Source: Nocardioides szechwanensis (GTDB taxonomy: Bacteria > Actinomycetota > Actinomycetes > Propionibacteriales > Nocardioidaceae). Taken from it: 64,000 nt of DNA. The notes beneath the pieces were generated by a model. It made no database searches, had not been told where the DNA came from, and was given only the letters and a program-made list of their open reading frames with translations. Positions 34,319 through 43,314 of this stretch are shown one piece after another. Made by a program: the position numbers and the translations under genes. Location of the stretch: contig NZ_FNIC01000004.1 of assembly GCF_900103935.1 (NCBI RefSeq), positions 124,001-188,000 on the forward strand, read 5' to 3'. The stretch's first letter is position 1; each line of letters starts with the position of its first letter.

Positions 34319-34430
34319 GTTTGGGGCGCACGACCGCGGGGTACTTGGGAGCACCACCTGCGCTGGTCGCGAGACCAGCCCTCACCTGAGCCACGCCCCG
34401 AACCCGAGCGTCGCCGTCGGAGTCCGCGCC

Positions 34431-35201
34431 ATGCATCGTTCCCGTCTCACCGTCCCCCAGATGATCCCGCTCGACGACGCGCGGGTGTCGGCTCACCAGC
34501 CGCTGCACGAGCACGTCGCCGCGCAGCTGCGTGAGACAGTCGCAGAGGTCAAGCCGCGCCTTCGAGGCTGGTTGCACCTCGGGATCGTCCCGCTGACTCC
34601 TGTGGGTGGAGTCGTGCTGGTCGTGCTGTCGCCGACCGACCTGACGCGGCTGGGTTCGGCGGTCTTCATCCTCTCGGCCCTGCTGCTGTTCGGGGTCTCC
34701 GCGGCCTACCACCGCGGCACGTGGGCACCGGGGACCTGGCGGGTCCTGCGCCGGCTCGACCACTGCAACATCTTCGTGCTGATCGCCGGCTCCTGCACGG
34801 CGTACGCGCTGCTCCTGCTGGACGGCCGGGACAGCGCCGTCATGACCGTCATCGTCTGGTCCAGTGCCCTGGTCGGCGTGGCAGCGAGGTTCGTCTGGCC
34901 CGACGCGCCACGGTGGCTCTCGCCGCCGGTGTACGTCGCCTGCGGGTGGGGCGTGGTCCTGTTCCTGCCCGAGCTGATCGCGGGAGCCCAGCGCCTGAAC
35001 GGCCACGTCGGCGGGGCGATCGTCCTGCTGCTGGCCGCGGGCGGCGTGCTCTACATCCTTGGAGCGGTGGTCTACGGCTTCCAGCGACCGGACCCGTGGC
35101 CGCGGTGGTTCGGCTTCCACGAGGTGTTCCACAGCTTCACCGTGCTCGCGTTCGCCAGCCACTACGCCGGGATCTCGCTCGCGACGTACTCGATGCGCTG
35201 A
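34431..35201 (+). CDS. Hemolysin III / PAQR-like membrane protein
   Basis: 256 residues from the ATG at 34431, with an alternative Met at 34461. Seven predicted transmembrane segments, and the family's early histidine motif SAAYHRGTW and late H-x3-H motif (FGFHEVFHSF) are both present; these bind zinc in PAQR proteins. YqfA/hemolysin-III proteins have unsettled function, possibly lipid hydrolysis (ceramidase-like). Its stop is followed immediately by the GTG of the ECF sigma gene with no gap, so the two are transcriptionally and perhaps translationally coupled. Confidence 0.88.
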   Translation: MHRSRLTVPQMIPLDDARVSAHQPLHEHVAAQLRETVAEVKPRLRGWLHLGIVPLTPVGGVVLVVLSPTDLTRLGSAVFILSALLLFGVSAAYHRGTWAPGTWRVLRRLDHCNIFVLIAGSCTAYALLLLDGRDSAVMTVIVWSSALVGVAARFVWPDAPRWLSPPVYVACGWGVVLFLPELIAGAQRLNGHVGGAIVLLLAAGGVLYILGAVVYGFQRPDPWPRWFGFHEVFHSFTVLAFASHYAGISLATYSMR

Positions 35202-35798
35202 GTGGCCGTGTCCCCCACCGCAGGTCGCTGGACTCCCACCACTCGCGACGCCGAGCTGTCGCAGCTGCTCCACCTCGCCGCGAGTGGTGATGTGCAGGCC
35301 TTCGCCGCCTTGTACGACGGCACGGCCGTGCGCGCCTACAGCCTCGCCCAGCGCATCCTTCGTGACCCCGCCCAGGCCGAGGAGGTCACTCAGGAGGCCT
35401 ACCTCCACCTCTGGCGGCACTCCGCCCGGTTCGACCCCAGCCGGGGCAGCGCGATCTCCTGGATCCTGATGATCGTCCACGGAGAGGCGGTCGGACGGGT
35501 CCGCGCGAGCCACTCGCGGATCGCACGCGAGACCACCTACGAACGATCGGACGCCGTGGTCCAGTCGCCTTCGGATGACCGCACCCACGACGCGGTGGCG
35601 GCGTCGCTCCAGGCGTCCCGGGTGCAGACGGCGCTGGCCGAGCTGACCCCCCTGCAGCGCGAGGCCGTCGAGCTGGCGTACTTCGGCGGACTCAGCCACT
35701 CCGAGGTGGCGCGCCTGCGTCGGATCCCTCTCGGGACTGCCAAGACCCGGATCCGAGACGGCCTGATCAAACTGCGTGACGTGATGCGCGAGCCGTGA
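35202..35798 (+). CDS. ECF sigma factor, SigK-like
   Basis: 198 residues. Sigma2 is present (LYDGTAVRAYSLAQRILRDPAQAEEVTQEAYLHLW), as is sigma4 (LTPLQREAVELAYFGGLSHSEVARLRRIPLGTAKTRIRDG). The sequence resembles ECF19/SigK of actinobacteria. Its partner anti-sigma factor, normally a membrane protein (RskA) with its gene directly downstream, is missing: the next gene is pirin on the other strand. The upstream hemolysin-III membrane protein is the only coupled neighbour. It starts with GTG immediately after the upstream stop; an alternative GTG at 35208 is possible. Confidence 0.9.
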   Translation: MAVSPTAGRWTPTTRDAELSQLLHLAASGDVQAFAALYDGTAVRAYSLAQRILRDPAQAEEVTQEAYLHLWRHSARFDPSRGSAISWILMIVHGEAVGRVRASHSRIARETTYERSDAVVQSPSDDRTHDAVAASLQASRVQTALAELTPLQREAVELAYFGGLSHSEVARLRRIPLGTAKTRIRDGLIKLRDVMREP

Positions 35799-35820
35799 CC
35801 GTTGCCACTGCGGTTGTCGC

Positions 35821-36495
35821 TCAGGCGTCGAAGGTCCAGACCAGCAGCTCGGTCGGCACCCCGGCGGCGACGGTGTGCTCGGGCTCGTCGGTCATCAGGA
35901 ACGCGTCACCGGGGTGGAGCGGCTCGGCGAGCGACGAGCGGAGCAGCGCGCCGCTGGCGACGAAGACGTGCACGCGCGGCGCGGAGGGGAGCGTCACCGA
36001 CGAGCGGCCGTCGAGCCGGACCACCGACAGCACCGCGTCGCTGCGCGGCGCGGCGACCTGGACCAGCTCGTTGGGCGGCAGCGCAGGCCGGTCGACGGCG
36101 TACGTCGGGTCGGCGCCGGGGGACTCGGGCGTCAGCCACACCTGGATGAACCGCGCGGGGCCGTCGACGGTGGCGTGCTCGGAGTGCGACGCCCCGGAGC
36201 CGGCCGAGAGGACCGCGACCGAGCCCGCCTCCACCACCGTCCGCCCCCCGAAGGAGTCCCGGTGCTCGAGGGCACCGGCCACCACCCAGGTGACGATCTC
36301 GAGGTCCGCGTGGCGGTGCTCGTCGAAGCCCCGGCCGGAGCCGAGCAGGTGGTCGTCGTGGCACACCATCGGGCCGAAGGAGACGTGCTCGGCGTCGTAG
36401 TGGGACCCGAAAGCGAACGCGTGGTGGGTCACCCGTCCGGCACCCCGATCGACGAAGCGCGCGGAACTCCGGCGGATACTCACAGTCACAGGCAT
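35821..36495 (-). CDS. Pirin-family bicupin protein
   Basis: 224 residues. Cupin metal-binding HxH is seen in DEHRHADLEIVTWVV, and the pirin hallmark HSEHA follows (GASHSEHATVDG). The N-terminal RVTHHAFAFGSHYD segment is the family's entry signature. Bacterial pirins of this group (YhhW-like) can act as quercetinase or as redox-linked transcriptional cofactors; nothing here decides between them. Possible starts are ATG 36495 and GTG 36489 or 36483. The divergent GH1 gene starts only nine bases away. Confidence 0.88.
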   Translation of the reverse strand: MPVTVSIRRSSARFVDRGAGRVTHHAFAFGSHYDAEHVSFGPMVCHDDHLLGSGRGFDEHRHADLEIVTWVVAGALEHRDSFGGRTVVEAGSVAVLSAGSGASHSEHATVDGPARFIQVWLTPESPGADPTYAVDRPALPPNELVQVAAPRSDAVLSVVRLDGRSSVTLPSAPRVHVFVASGALLRSSLAEPLHPGDAFLMTDEPEHTVAAGVPTELLVWTFDA

Positions 36496-36504
36496 GATTG
36501 TGCC

Positions 36505-37851
36505 GTGTCCGATCAGCGGTTCCCTCAGCTCCCACCCGGCTTCCGTTTCGGGACCAGCACGGCGTCGTACCAGATCGAGGGTGCGGCCACCGAGGACGGC
36601 AAGGGCCCGAGCATCTGGGACACGTTCGCGCACACCCCCGGGAAGATCATCGACGGCTCCACGGGCGACGTGGCCTGCGACCACTACCACCGGCACGACG
36701 AGGACGTCGCGCTGATGAAGCAGCTCGGGACCCGCGGCTACCGGTTCTCGATCTCGTGGCCGCGCATCCAGCCGACCGGCTCCGGTGCGGCCAACGCGAA
36801 GGGCCTCGACTTCTACGACCGGCTGATCGACTCGCTGCTCGCCAGCGGCCAGCAGCCGATGGCGACGCTCTACCACTGGGACCTGCCGCAGGCGCTCGAG
36901 GACGACGGCGGCTGGCTCAACCGGTCGACCATCGACCGGTTCGCCGACTACGCCGCCATTCTCGGCGAGCGCTTCGCCGACCGCGTGGAGCACTGGATCC
37001 CGATCAACGAGCCCAACGTGGTCTCGATGATGGGCTACAGCATCGGCTTCCACGCGCCGGGCAAGGTCCTCATGTTCGACGGGCTACCGGTCGCCCACCA
37101 CCTCAACGTCGCGCACGGCCGGGCGGCGATCGCGCTGCGGGCCGCGGGCGCCGCGAGCGTCGGCTGCGCCAACAACCACGCCCCCATGTGGCCGGCCAGC
37201 GACGACGCCGCCGACGTCGGCGCGACCAAGCTCTTCGACGCCATGTGGAACGGCATGTTCCTGGAGCCGATGCTGCTCGGGCGCTACCCCGTCGACCTCC
37301 AGCCACTGCTAGAGGACGTCATCAAGGACGGCGACCTGGCCACGATCCGCCAGCCGCTCGACTTCTACGGCGTCAACTACTACAACCCGATGCGCATCGG
37401 CGCGGCCCCCGAGGACGCCGAGATGCCGTTCGAGTTCCGCGAGCTGCTGGGCTACCCGACGACCGACTTCGGCTGGCCGATCGTGCCCGACGCGCTGCGC
37501 GAGTGGCTGATCATGTTCCGCGCCCGGTTCCGCGCGGCGCTGCCGCCGATCATGATCACCGAGTCGGGGTGCGCCTACAACATGGGTCCCGACGCCAACG
37601 GCGTCGTCGACGACCAGCAGCGCATCGACTACCTCGACGCCCACCTGCGGGCGATCGCGACCGCGATCGAGCGTGGCGTCGACGTGCGCGGCTACTACAC
37701 GTGGTCGCTGATGGACAACTTCGAGTGGTCCGAGGGGTTCACCCAGCGCTTCGGCCTGGTGCACATCGACTACGACACCCTGGTCCGCACGCCGAAGCGC
37801 AGCTTCCAGTGGTACGCCGACATGATCGCCGCGCAGCCCGCCCACGACTGA
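36505..37851 (+). CDS. GH1 beta-glucosidase
   Basis: 448 residues from the GTG at 36505 (VSDQRFPQLPPGFRFGTSTASYQ). The upstream open frame to 35875 is antisense to pirin and rejected. GH1 motifs: catalytic acid/base in WIPINEPNV (NEP), nucleophile in MITESGCAYN (ITESG), and the C-terminal LMDNFEWSEGFTQRFGLVHID. It hydrolyses beta-glucosides such as cellobiose in the cytoplasm. No sugar transporter is linked. Its leader is only nine bases from pirin's start, so regulation may be shared. A dispersed palindromic repeat follows the stop. Confidence 0.94.
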   Translation: MSDQRFPQLPPGFRFGTSTASYQIEGAATEDGKGPSIWDTFAHTPGKIIDGSTGDVACDHYHRHDEDVALMKQLGTRGYRFSISWPRIQPTGSGAANAKGLDFYDRLIDSLLASGQQPMATLYHWDLPQALEDDGGWLNRSTIDRFADYAAILGERFADRVEHWIPINEPNVVSMMGYSIGFHAPGKVLMFDGLPVAHHLNVAHGRAAIALRAAGAASVGCANNHAPMWPASDDAADVGATKLFDAMWNGMFLEPMLLGRYPVDLQPLLEDVIKDGDLATIRQPLDFYGVNYYNPMRIGAAPEDAEMPFEFRELLGYPTTDFGWPIVPDALREWLIMFRARFRAALPPIMITESGCAYNMGPDANGVVDDQQRIDYLDAHLRAIATAIERGVDVRGYYTWSLMDNFEWSEGFTQRFGLVHIDYDTLVRTPKRSFQWYADMIAAQPAHD

Positions 37852-37853
37852 CG

Positions 37854-37897
37854 GGTTTCGAGGCTCGTCGCTGACGCTCCTCGCACCTCAACCACCG
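37854..37897. repeat. Dispersed palindromic repeat, copy 1
   Basis: This 44-base element after the beta-glucosidase is nearly identical, in inverted orientation, to 45331-45376 (one difference over the shared 44 bases). It contains ggctcgtcgctgacgctcc and ends caaccaccg. Short dispersed palindromes of this kind are found in many actinobacterial genomes. Confidence 0.65.
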
Positions 37898-37927
37898 TGA
37901 GCGTGGCGGTGCGAGACTAGGCGGACC

Positions 37928-39664
37928 ATGCTGCCCGCCGTTGCTCCCGCCGTTGCTCCCGCCGTCGACGCTGCCTTCGCGGACCTGATCGAGCGAACGG
38001 CGGCCGACCTCAGGGGCCCGGTCCTGATGATCACGGACACGGGGGCGAGCGAGCCGGTCGAGCGGCCGGTGTCCACGCTGGTCGTCGCCCGCGACCCTGC
38101 TGCCTTGCGCCGCCTGGTGACCGGGCTCGGTGCGCAGCCGTGGTCGCGCGTGGTGGCGCTGCTGCTCGCGGAGTCCCCCGGCGTCGTGCCGCTGGCCGTC
38201 CGGCCCGGCTGGGCGAGCCTGGCCGGCCTCGACGCCCGCACCACCCCCGCCGGCGGGGCGGTCACGATCGCGCGCTTCTCCTCGCGGGTGCCCACTCACG
38301 AGGTGCTCGCCGCCCTCGCTCGGGGCTGCGCGCTGCCGGTCACCGCAGGCAACGACGGGGTGTTCACCGCGCTGGCCCCCGGCGCCGCGGTGCCCCCCGC
38401 CGACGTCACGGCCGCCACGTCGTACGACGCCGAGGCGAAGACGCCCGCGGAGGTCTGGGTCGGCGGCGACACCGTCGCCGCGCTGGAGGAGTCTCCGGTC
38501 ACCGGTCGCGGGCCGGTCGTCGTGGCCGAGACCGGCGACCTCGCCGTCGGTCCCGTCGACGAGGCGGTCTTCAACCCGCACGGCTTCCAGCAGACGTGGT
38601 CCGAGGGTGTGACCGACCTCGACCTCGCGCGGCCGCTCACCTCCGGCCTGGTCCGCGACCTGCGCCCGCACCAGGGGGTGCGGGTCACCTGGCCCGCCGA
38701 CCCGCGGACGGTGGCCGGGCTCGCGATGAGCGGCGTCCCGCTGGTCGCCGACCCGCCGCGCCACGAGACCCGGGCCGCGCTCGGCGAGGCCGTCACCGCC
38801 GCCCTCACCGCGCCGGTCGACCTCGACGACCCGCTGCGCCGTGAGGAGCACTCGGTGCGGCTGCGCCGCGCCGCCCTGACCGACCACTCCACGCTGGCCT
38901 GGCGCGGGCGCCTCGCCGCGCGCGCCGGTGCCCGCCACGCGGCGTACCCCTCGGTGAGCGTGGTGCTCGCGACCCGACGGCCCGACCTCCTGGACTTCGC
39001 GGTGGGCCAGGTCGCCAAGCAGCGGCTCACCCTGCCGGGCGCCGAGGTCGAGCTGGTGCTGGCCGCGCACCGCTGGTCACCCGACCCGGGCCGGGTGGCC
39101 GAGCTGCTCGGCGGGCGGGCCCACACCGTCCTGACGTTCGCGCCCGACACGGTCTTCGGCGACGTGCTCCGCGCCGCGACCGACGCGGCGTCGGGCGACG
39201 TGGTCGTGAAGATGGACGACGACGACTGGTACGGCCCCGACGTCCTCGGTGACCTGCTGCTGGCCCGCCGCTACAGCGGCGCCACGCTGGTCGGGATGCC
39301 CGCGGAGTTCGTCTACCTCCAGCCGATCGACACCACCGTGCGCCGCCGTGGGGCGTCCGAGGCGTTCGGCACGTTCACCGCCGGAGGTACGACGATGATC
39401 GACCGGTCGGTCTTGCGCGGGATCGGCGGCTTCCGGCGGGTCAGCGCGCACGTCGACCTCCAGCTGTTCGGCTCGGTGCTGGCCGCGGGCGGCACCATCT
39501 ACCGCACCCACGGGCTCGGCTACACGCTCCGGCGTACCGCCTCCGGGCACACATGGGAGACCGGGTTGGGCTACTTTCTGAGCCGGAAGAGCCTGGTGCA
39601 CCAGTGGCACGGGTTCCGACCGAGCCAGCTGCTCGAGCACGACGCGTGGGAGGCGCCCCGATGA
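37928..39664 (+). CDS. Glycosyltransferase family 2 with unique N-terminal domain
   Basis: 578 residues. Residues 1-340 carry no recognised domain; they open with a PAV repeat coded by a 12-bp direct repeat (cccgccgttgct at 37934-37957). The last 240 residues are a GT-A fold: VSVVLATRRPDLLDFAVGQV, and KMDDDDWYGPDV with the DDD metal-binding run at 430-433. The gene at 43307 has the same architecture and is its paralogue; both share the N-terminal pattern RPxWxxLxGxxAR. It overlaps the next gene by ATGA. It probably transfers a sugar to a surface polymer; donor and acceptor are unknown. Confidence 0.78.
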   Translation: MLPAVAPAVAPAVDAAFADLIERTAADLRGPVLMITDTGASEPVERPVSTLVVARDPAALRRLVTGLGAQPWSRVVALLLAESPGVVPLAVRPGWASLAGLDARTTPAGGAVTIARFSSRVPTHEVLAALARGCALPVTAGNDGVFTALAPGAAVPPADVTAATSYDAEAKTPAEVWVGGDTVAALEESPVTGRGPVVVAETGDLAVGPVDEAVFNPHGFQQTWSEGVTDLDLARPLTSGLVRDLRPHQGVRVTWPADPRTVAGLAMSGVPLVADPPRHETRAALGEAVTAALTAPVDLDDPLRREEHSVRLRRAALTDHSTLAWRGRLAARAGARHAAYPSVSVVLATRRPDLLDFAVGQVAKQRLTLPGAEVELVLAAHRWSPDPGRVAELLGGRAHTVLTFAPDTVFGDVLRAATDAASGDVVVKMDDDDWYGPDVLGDLLLARRYSGATLVGMPAEFVYLQPIDTTVRRRGASEAFGTFTAGGTTMIDRSVLRGIGGFRRVSAHVDLQLFGSVLAAGGTIYRTHGLGYTLRRTASGHTWETGLGYFLSRKSLVHQWHGFRPSQLLEHDAWEAPR

Positions 39665-41292
39665 CCGGCCCCATGACTGGACAGCCGCGGGTGCGGCGCA
39701 ACGACTGGGGCTCGCTGACGCCGCCCGAGCTCGGTGCGTGGACGCCGACGCTGTCGGTGAGCGTGGTGATCCCGGCGTACGACGCCAAGCGGCTGCTGCC
39801 CACCGTGCTGGCCGGCCTGGCCGCCCAGACCTACCCGGCCCACCTGCTCGAGGTCGTCGTCGCCGACGACGGTCCGGGCCCGCTCGAGCTGCCGGAGGTG
39901 CGCCCCGAGCGCACCCGGATCGTGCCGGTGACCGAGGGCTGGGGGCGGGCCAACGCCTGCCACACCGGTGCCCTGGCCAGCGACGGCGACGTCGTGCACT
40001 GGCTGGACGCCGACATGCTCGTCGAGCGCGACCACGTCGAGGCGCAGCTGCGCTGGCACCACCTGCTCGACTACGCCGTCGTGCTCGGCCACAAGTGGTT
40101 CGTCGACCCGGCCGCGTTGCTCGCGGCGTCGCCGGCGGAGGTGCGGGCGGCGGTCGCCGAGGGCCGCACCGAGGCCTACTTCGAGGGCCAGGACTGGCTC
40201 CCGCACGACTGGGTCGAGCAGGTCCACCAGCGCACCGACGACCTGAAGAGCGCCGGGCCCAGGGCCCAGCGCGCGCACGTCGGGGCGACCGGGTCGCTGC
40301 ACCGCGCGCTGTACGACGAGTGCGGCGGCATGGGCACCATGCTCAAGCTCGGCGAGGACATCGACCTCGGCTACCGGCTCGCCGAGGTGGGCGCGGTGTT
40401 CGTGCCCGACCGCGCCGCCCGCAGCTGGCACCTCGGCTTCACGCACGTGATGGAGCAGCGCGAGAAGGTCAACGACCACAACGACCCCTACCTCTGCGAC
40501 CGGGTGCCCGACATGCGGCCCAAGCGCCGCCTCGGCCGCCTCTACTCCGTGCCGTACGTCGAGGTCGTGCTCGACGTCCGTGGCGAGACCGACCACCACC
40601 GCGTGGTCACGACGGTCGACGCGGTGCTCGCCTCCACGCTCTCCGACCTCTCGGTCGTCCTGCTCGGCGACTGGTCGACGCTGTCCGACGAGCGGCGGTC
40701 TCCGCTCACCGACCCGCGGCTGGCCGAGCGGCTGGTCCAGGCGGCCTACCAGGGTGAGCCCCGCGTGCGGCTGCTGTCGGAGCTGCCTCCGGGCCGGTGT
40801 GAGGCGATGTTCCGGCTGACGCTCGGCGACGCGTCGTGGTGCCCGCTGCCCGAAGCGCTCACCGCGCTGGTCATGCATGTGGAGCGCACGCACCACGGGC
40901 TGCGCCAGGTGATGATGCCCGACGGCTCGTCCGCGCGGCTCGAGCGCACGGCCGCCGTACAACGCGCCCGGCGCGTGGCGGGTGCCGACGAGGACCTGGA
41001 CGCGGTGATCGACGAGGTCTACGGCACCTGGTGGGTCGAGGCTGGGGAGGCGGGCTTCGTGTCGTCGGCCGACCGCTCTGTCCCGCACTACCGGCAGCAG
41101 GGCGGGCCGCGGCTCAGCGTCGACGAGGCGTGGGAGCTGGTCGCCCCCACGTCGTCGGGGCCGCCGGCCGGCAAGCCGAAGAAGCAGGCCCCACGCCCGG
41201 CGGGCGCGGGCGAGTCGGCACCCGAGGAGCAGCCCACGGCGCCTGCTGCGGGTCTGCTGGGCCGGCTCGGGTCGCGGCTGCGCGGCGCCTGA
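39661..41292 (+). CDS. Glycosyltransferase family 2 (long, two-part)
   Basis: 543 residues from the ATG at 39661 overlapping the upstream stop. The first 290 residues are GT2: VSVVIPAYDAKRLLPTVLAG, the DxD motif DAD at 116-118 (HWLDADM), and the ED motif LGEDIDLGYRLAEVG late in the domain. The remaining 250 residues resemble a second, degenerate transferase-like domain (VPYVEVVLDVRGETDHH), then a Pro/Ala-rich tail. The linear order looks like polypeptide N-acetylgalactosaminyltransferase-type GT2s and bacterial surface-glycan enzymes. Part of the five-gene cluster; acceptor unknown. Confidence 0.82.
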   Translation: MTGPMTGQPRVRRNDWGSLTPPELGAWTPTLSVSVVIPAYDAKRLLPTVLAGLAAQTYPAHLLEVVVADDGPGPLELPEVRPERTRIVPVTEGWGRANACHTGALASDGDVVHWLDADMLVERDHVEAQLRWHHLLDYAVVLGHKWFVDPAALLAASPAEVRAAVAEGRTEAYFEGQDWLPHDWVEQVHQRTDDLKSAGPRAQRAHVGATGSLHRALYDECGGMGTMLKLGEDIDLGYRLAEVGAVFVPDRAARSWHLGFTHVMEQREKVNDHNDPYLCDRVPDMRPKRRLGRLYSVPYVEVVLDVRGETDHHRVVTTVDAVLASTLSDLSVVLLGDWSTLSDERRSPLTDPRLAERLVQAAYQGEPRVRLLSELPPGRCEAMFRLTLGDASWCPLPEALTALVMHVERTHHGLRQVMMPDGSSARLERTAAVQRARRVAGADEDLDAVIDEVYGTWWVEAGEAGFVSSADRSVPHYRQQGGPRLSVDEAWELVAPTSSGPPAGKPKKQAPRPAGAGESAPEEQPTAPAAGLLGRLGSRLRGA

Positions 41293-41313
41293 ACCCTGAC
41301 CCAGCGTGAGCCG

Positions 41314-41319
41314 TAGGCT
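41314..41319 (+). promoter_or_regulatory. -10 hexamer TAGGCT, internal leaderless promoter
   Basis: TAGGCT ends seven bases before the ATG at 41327. It would give the sulfotransferase-like gene a second promoter inside the cluster. Confidence 0.45.
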
Positions 41320-41326
41320 GTCGCCC

Positions 41327-42397
41327 ATGTCGACCACCCCCCAGATCTCGACGGCAGAGGTCCTGCCGGCCAAGCGGCGTGTGGTCTTCGTCGTCGGCTC
41401 GGGCCGCAGCGGCACCAGCACGATGAGCGGAGCCCTGCAGACGCTGGGGATGCACGTCCCGCAGCCCGAGGTCGCGGCCGACGAGACCAACCCGAAGGGC
41501 TTCGGCGAGCCGCAGTGGGTCGTCGACTTCCACGACGAGCTGCTCCGGCGCTGCAACGTCCAGGTCTCCGACTCGCGGCCGCAGGCGTGGTTCGAGGCCG
41601 GCAAGCTGGCCAACCTCGAGCCGCTGCGCGCGCGGCTGCACACGTGGCTGGAGTCGCAGTTCGCCGAGGGCGGGCCTGAGCTTGTCATCAAGGACCCGCG
41701 GCTGGCGTGGTTCATGGGGCTGTGGCGCTCGGCCGCGATGCGCTGCGACGCGACGCCGGCGTACGTCACCATGCTGCGCCCGGTCACCGAGGTGGTGGGC
41801 AGCAAGCAGAAGTACTACGCGTCCAAGTTCGGCGAGGTCAACCGCACCGCCGCGTGGGTCAACATGATGCTCCACACCGAGCGGGCGACCCGCGGGTCGG
41901 CGCGGGCCTTCGTCCGCTACCACGACCTGCTCACCGACTGGACGGTCCCGGTCTTCGGGGTCGGCCAGGCCTTCGACCTCGACGCGGTCAAGGCGGCGTC
42001 GGCCAACGACATCCGCGCGGTGCACGCGTTCATCGACCCCTCGCTCCGTCGGGTCCAGCTCACCTGGGACGACGTCGAGGTGCCTCCGCGGCTGCGTGAG
42101 ATCGCCGAGGAGTCCTGGCAGCACCTCGACCGGCTCGCCGACGACGGGGGCGACAACCCCGACACCCATGCCGCGCTCGACGAGCTGCGCGCCGCCTACG
42201 CCGACCTCTACGACGAGGCCGAGGCGATCGCCCAGTCGACCGCGCTGGCGGCCCACCGTGACGGGCTCGCCCAGCAGCCGATGCCGGCCTCCCCGGTCGC
42301 CCGTCGAAGCACCGACCGGATCCCCCACGCCGTACGCGCCATGGTGCCGGCCAGCGCCCGCCGCGGTCTCCGCAAGGCGCTCGGCCGCGAACGATGA
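41327..42397 (+). CDS. Sulfotransferase-family protein
   Basis: 356 residues from the ATG at 41327. The P-loop GSGRSGTST (24-32) is the 5'-phosphosulfate-binding loop of PAPS-dependent sulfotransferases, and KDPRLAW near residue 125 is typical of bacterial family members. This family also includes enzymes with unproved sulfotransferase activity. In this context it would sulfate a sugar residue placed by the adjacent transferases; that is inference. No PAPS-synthesis genes are in the window. It ends in ATGA overlap with the next transferase. Confidence 0.75.
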   Translation: MSTTPQISTAEVLPAKRRVVFVVGSGRSGTSTMSGALQTLGMHVPQPEVAADETNPKGFGEPQWVVDFHDELLRRCNVQVSDSRPQAWFEAGKLANLEPLRARLHTWLESQFAEGGPELVIKDPRLAWFMGLWRSAAMRCDATPAYVTMLRPVTEVVGSKQKYYASKFGEVNRTAAWVNMMLHTERATRGSARAFVRYHDLLTDWTVPVFGVGQAFDLDAVKAASANDIRAVHAFIDPSLRRVQLTWDDVEVPPRLREIAEESWQHLDRLADDGGDNPDTHAALDELRAAYADLYDEAEAIAQSTALAAHRDGLAQQPMPASPVARRSTDRIPHAVRAMVPASARRGLRKALGRER

Positions 42398-43314
42398 AGG
42401 ACGCGGACATCCCTTGTGCTGAAGGGGATCCGTCGTACGACGTGCGGTGGGCGTGGCAGGAGCGGAAGCTGCCGATGGGGCTCACCTGCGTCTTCCGCGT
42501 GAAGAACGAGGCACGCAACCTGCCGTGGGTGCTGCCGCCGATGTTCGAGGCGGTGCAGCACGTCGTCGTGGTCGACAACCAGTCCGACGACGGCACCCCC
42601 GAGGTCGCGGCGCGGGTGGCCGCGGAGGTCGGCGCGACCGACCGGCTGACGTCGACGACGTACCCCTTCCGGGTCAGCCGGGCCGGCGCCGAGCACCTCG
42701 CCACACCGCCCGACTCGGTGCACTCGCTGACGCACTTCTACAACTGGTCGTTCGCGCACGTGCAGACGTCGTACTCGATGAAGTGGGACGGCGACATGGT
42801 GCTCACCCGCGAGGGCGTGGCGCTGCTGGCCGACCTGTCGTGGCAGCTCGAGGACTCCAACGCGGTGGTGGCGATACCGCGGCACCCGCTGTCGATCGAG
42901 AGCGAGTCGGTGGCCTGGATCGACCTGGGCTTCCGGTTCCTGGAGCCGTGGGTCTACCCGATGGGCCCGGAGTTCACGTTCGTGAAGGCCTTCGAGTGGG
43001 AGGTGCGGGAGTTCCCGAGCAGCTCCGAGCGGATCGTCGCGCCGGAGGGGCTGTGCGTCGAGCTGAAGTGGCTCGACTCCGACGAGTTCGCGCACTGGAC
43101 CAGCCTGGACGACTTCGACGCCTCGCGGGCGCCGCGCAAGCTGCGCGAGCTCGAGGTCTACCGGGCGCTGAAGGAGGGCCGCGGCGAGGACGTGCCCGGC
43201 GTGGTGCGGATCGAGGCGCCGGCCGGGGTGCACATCATCGACTACGTCACCAACACGTGGCTGCCCCAGGCGCCGCGGCCGCTCGTGCAGCGCCGCGGCC
43301 GGATCGATGTCTGA
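42394..43314 (+). CDS. GT2-like glycosyltransferase
   Basis: 306 residues. The ATG overlaps the upstream stop as ATGA. The GT-A entry reads LTCVFRVKNEARNLPWVLPP, with DNQSDDGT for nucleotide binding and the metal motif DGD at 132-134 (MKWDGDM). This is the family of short GT2-like transferases often annotated Glyco_tranf_2_4. It is a third distinct transferase in the cluster. Its stop lies eight bases inside the next gene. Confidence 0.8.
   Translation: MKDADIPCAEGDPSYDVRWAWQERKLPMGLTCVFRVKNEARNLPWVLPPMFEAVQHVVVVDNQSDDGTPEVAARVAAEVGATDRLTSTTYPFRVSRAGAEHLATPPDSVHSLTHFYNWSFAHVQTSYSMKWDGDMVLTREGVALLADLSWQLEDSNAVVAIPRHPLSIESESVAWIDLGFRFLEPWVYPMGPEFTFVKAFEWEVREFPSSSERIVAPEGLCVELKWLDSDEFAHWTSLDDFDASRAPRKLRELEVYRALKEGRGEDVPGVVRIEAPAGVHIIDYVTNTWLPQAPRPLVQRRGRIDV

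Noticed and set aside
37934..37965. 12-bp repeat in 37928 as a phase-variation switch
   Set aside because: The unit is a multiple of three, so changes would not shift the frame. At most it changes protein length.
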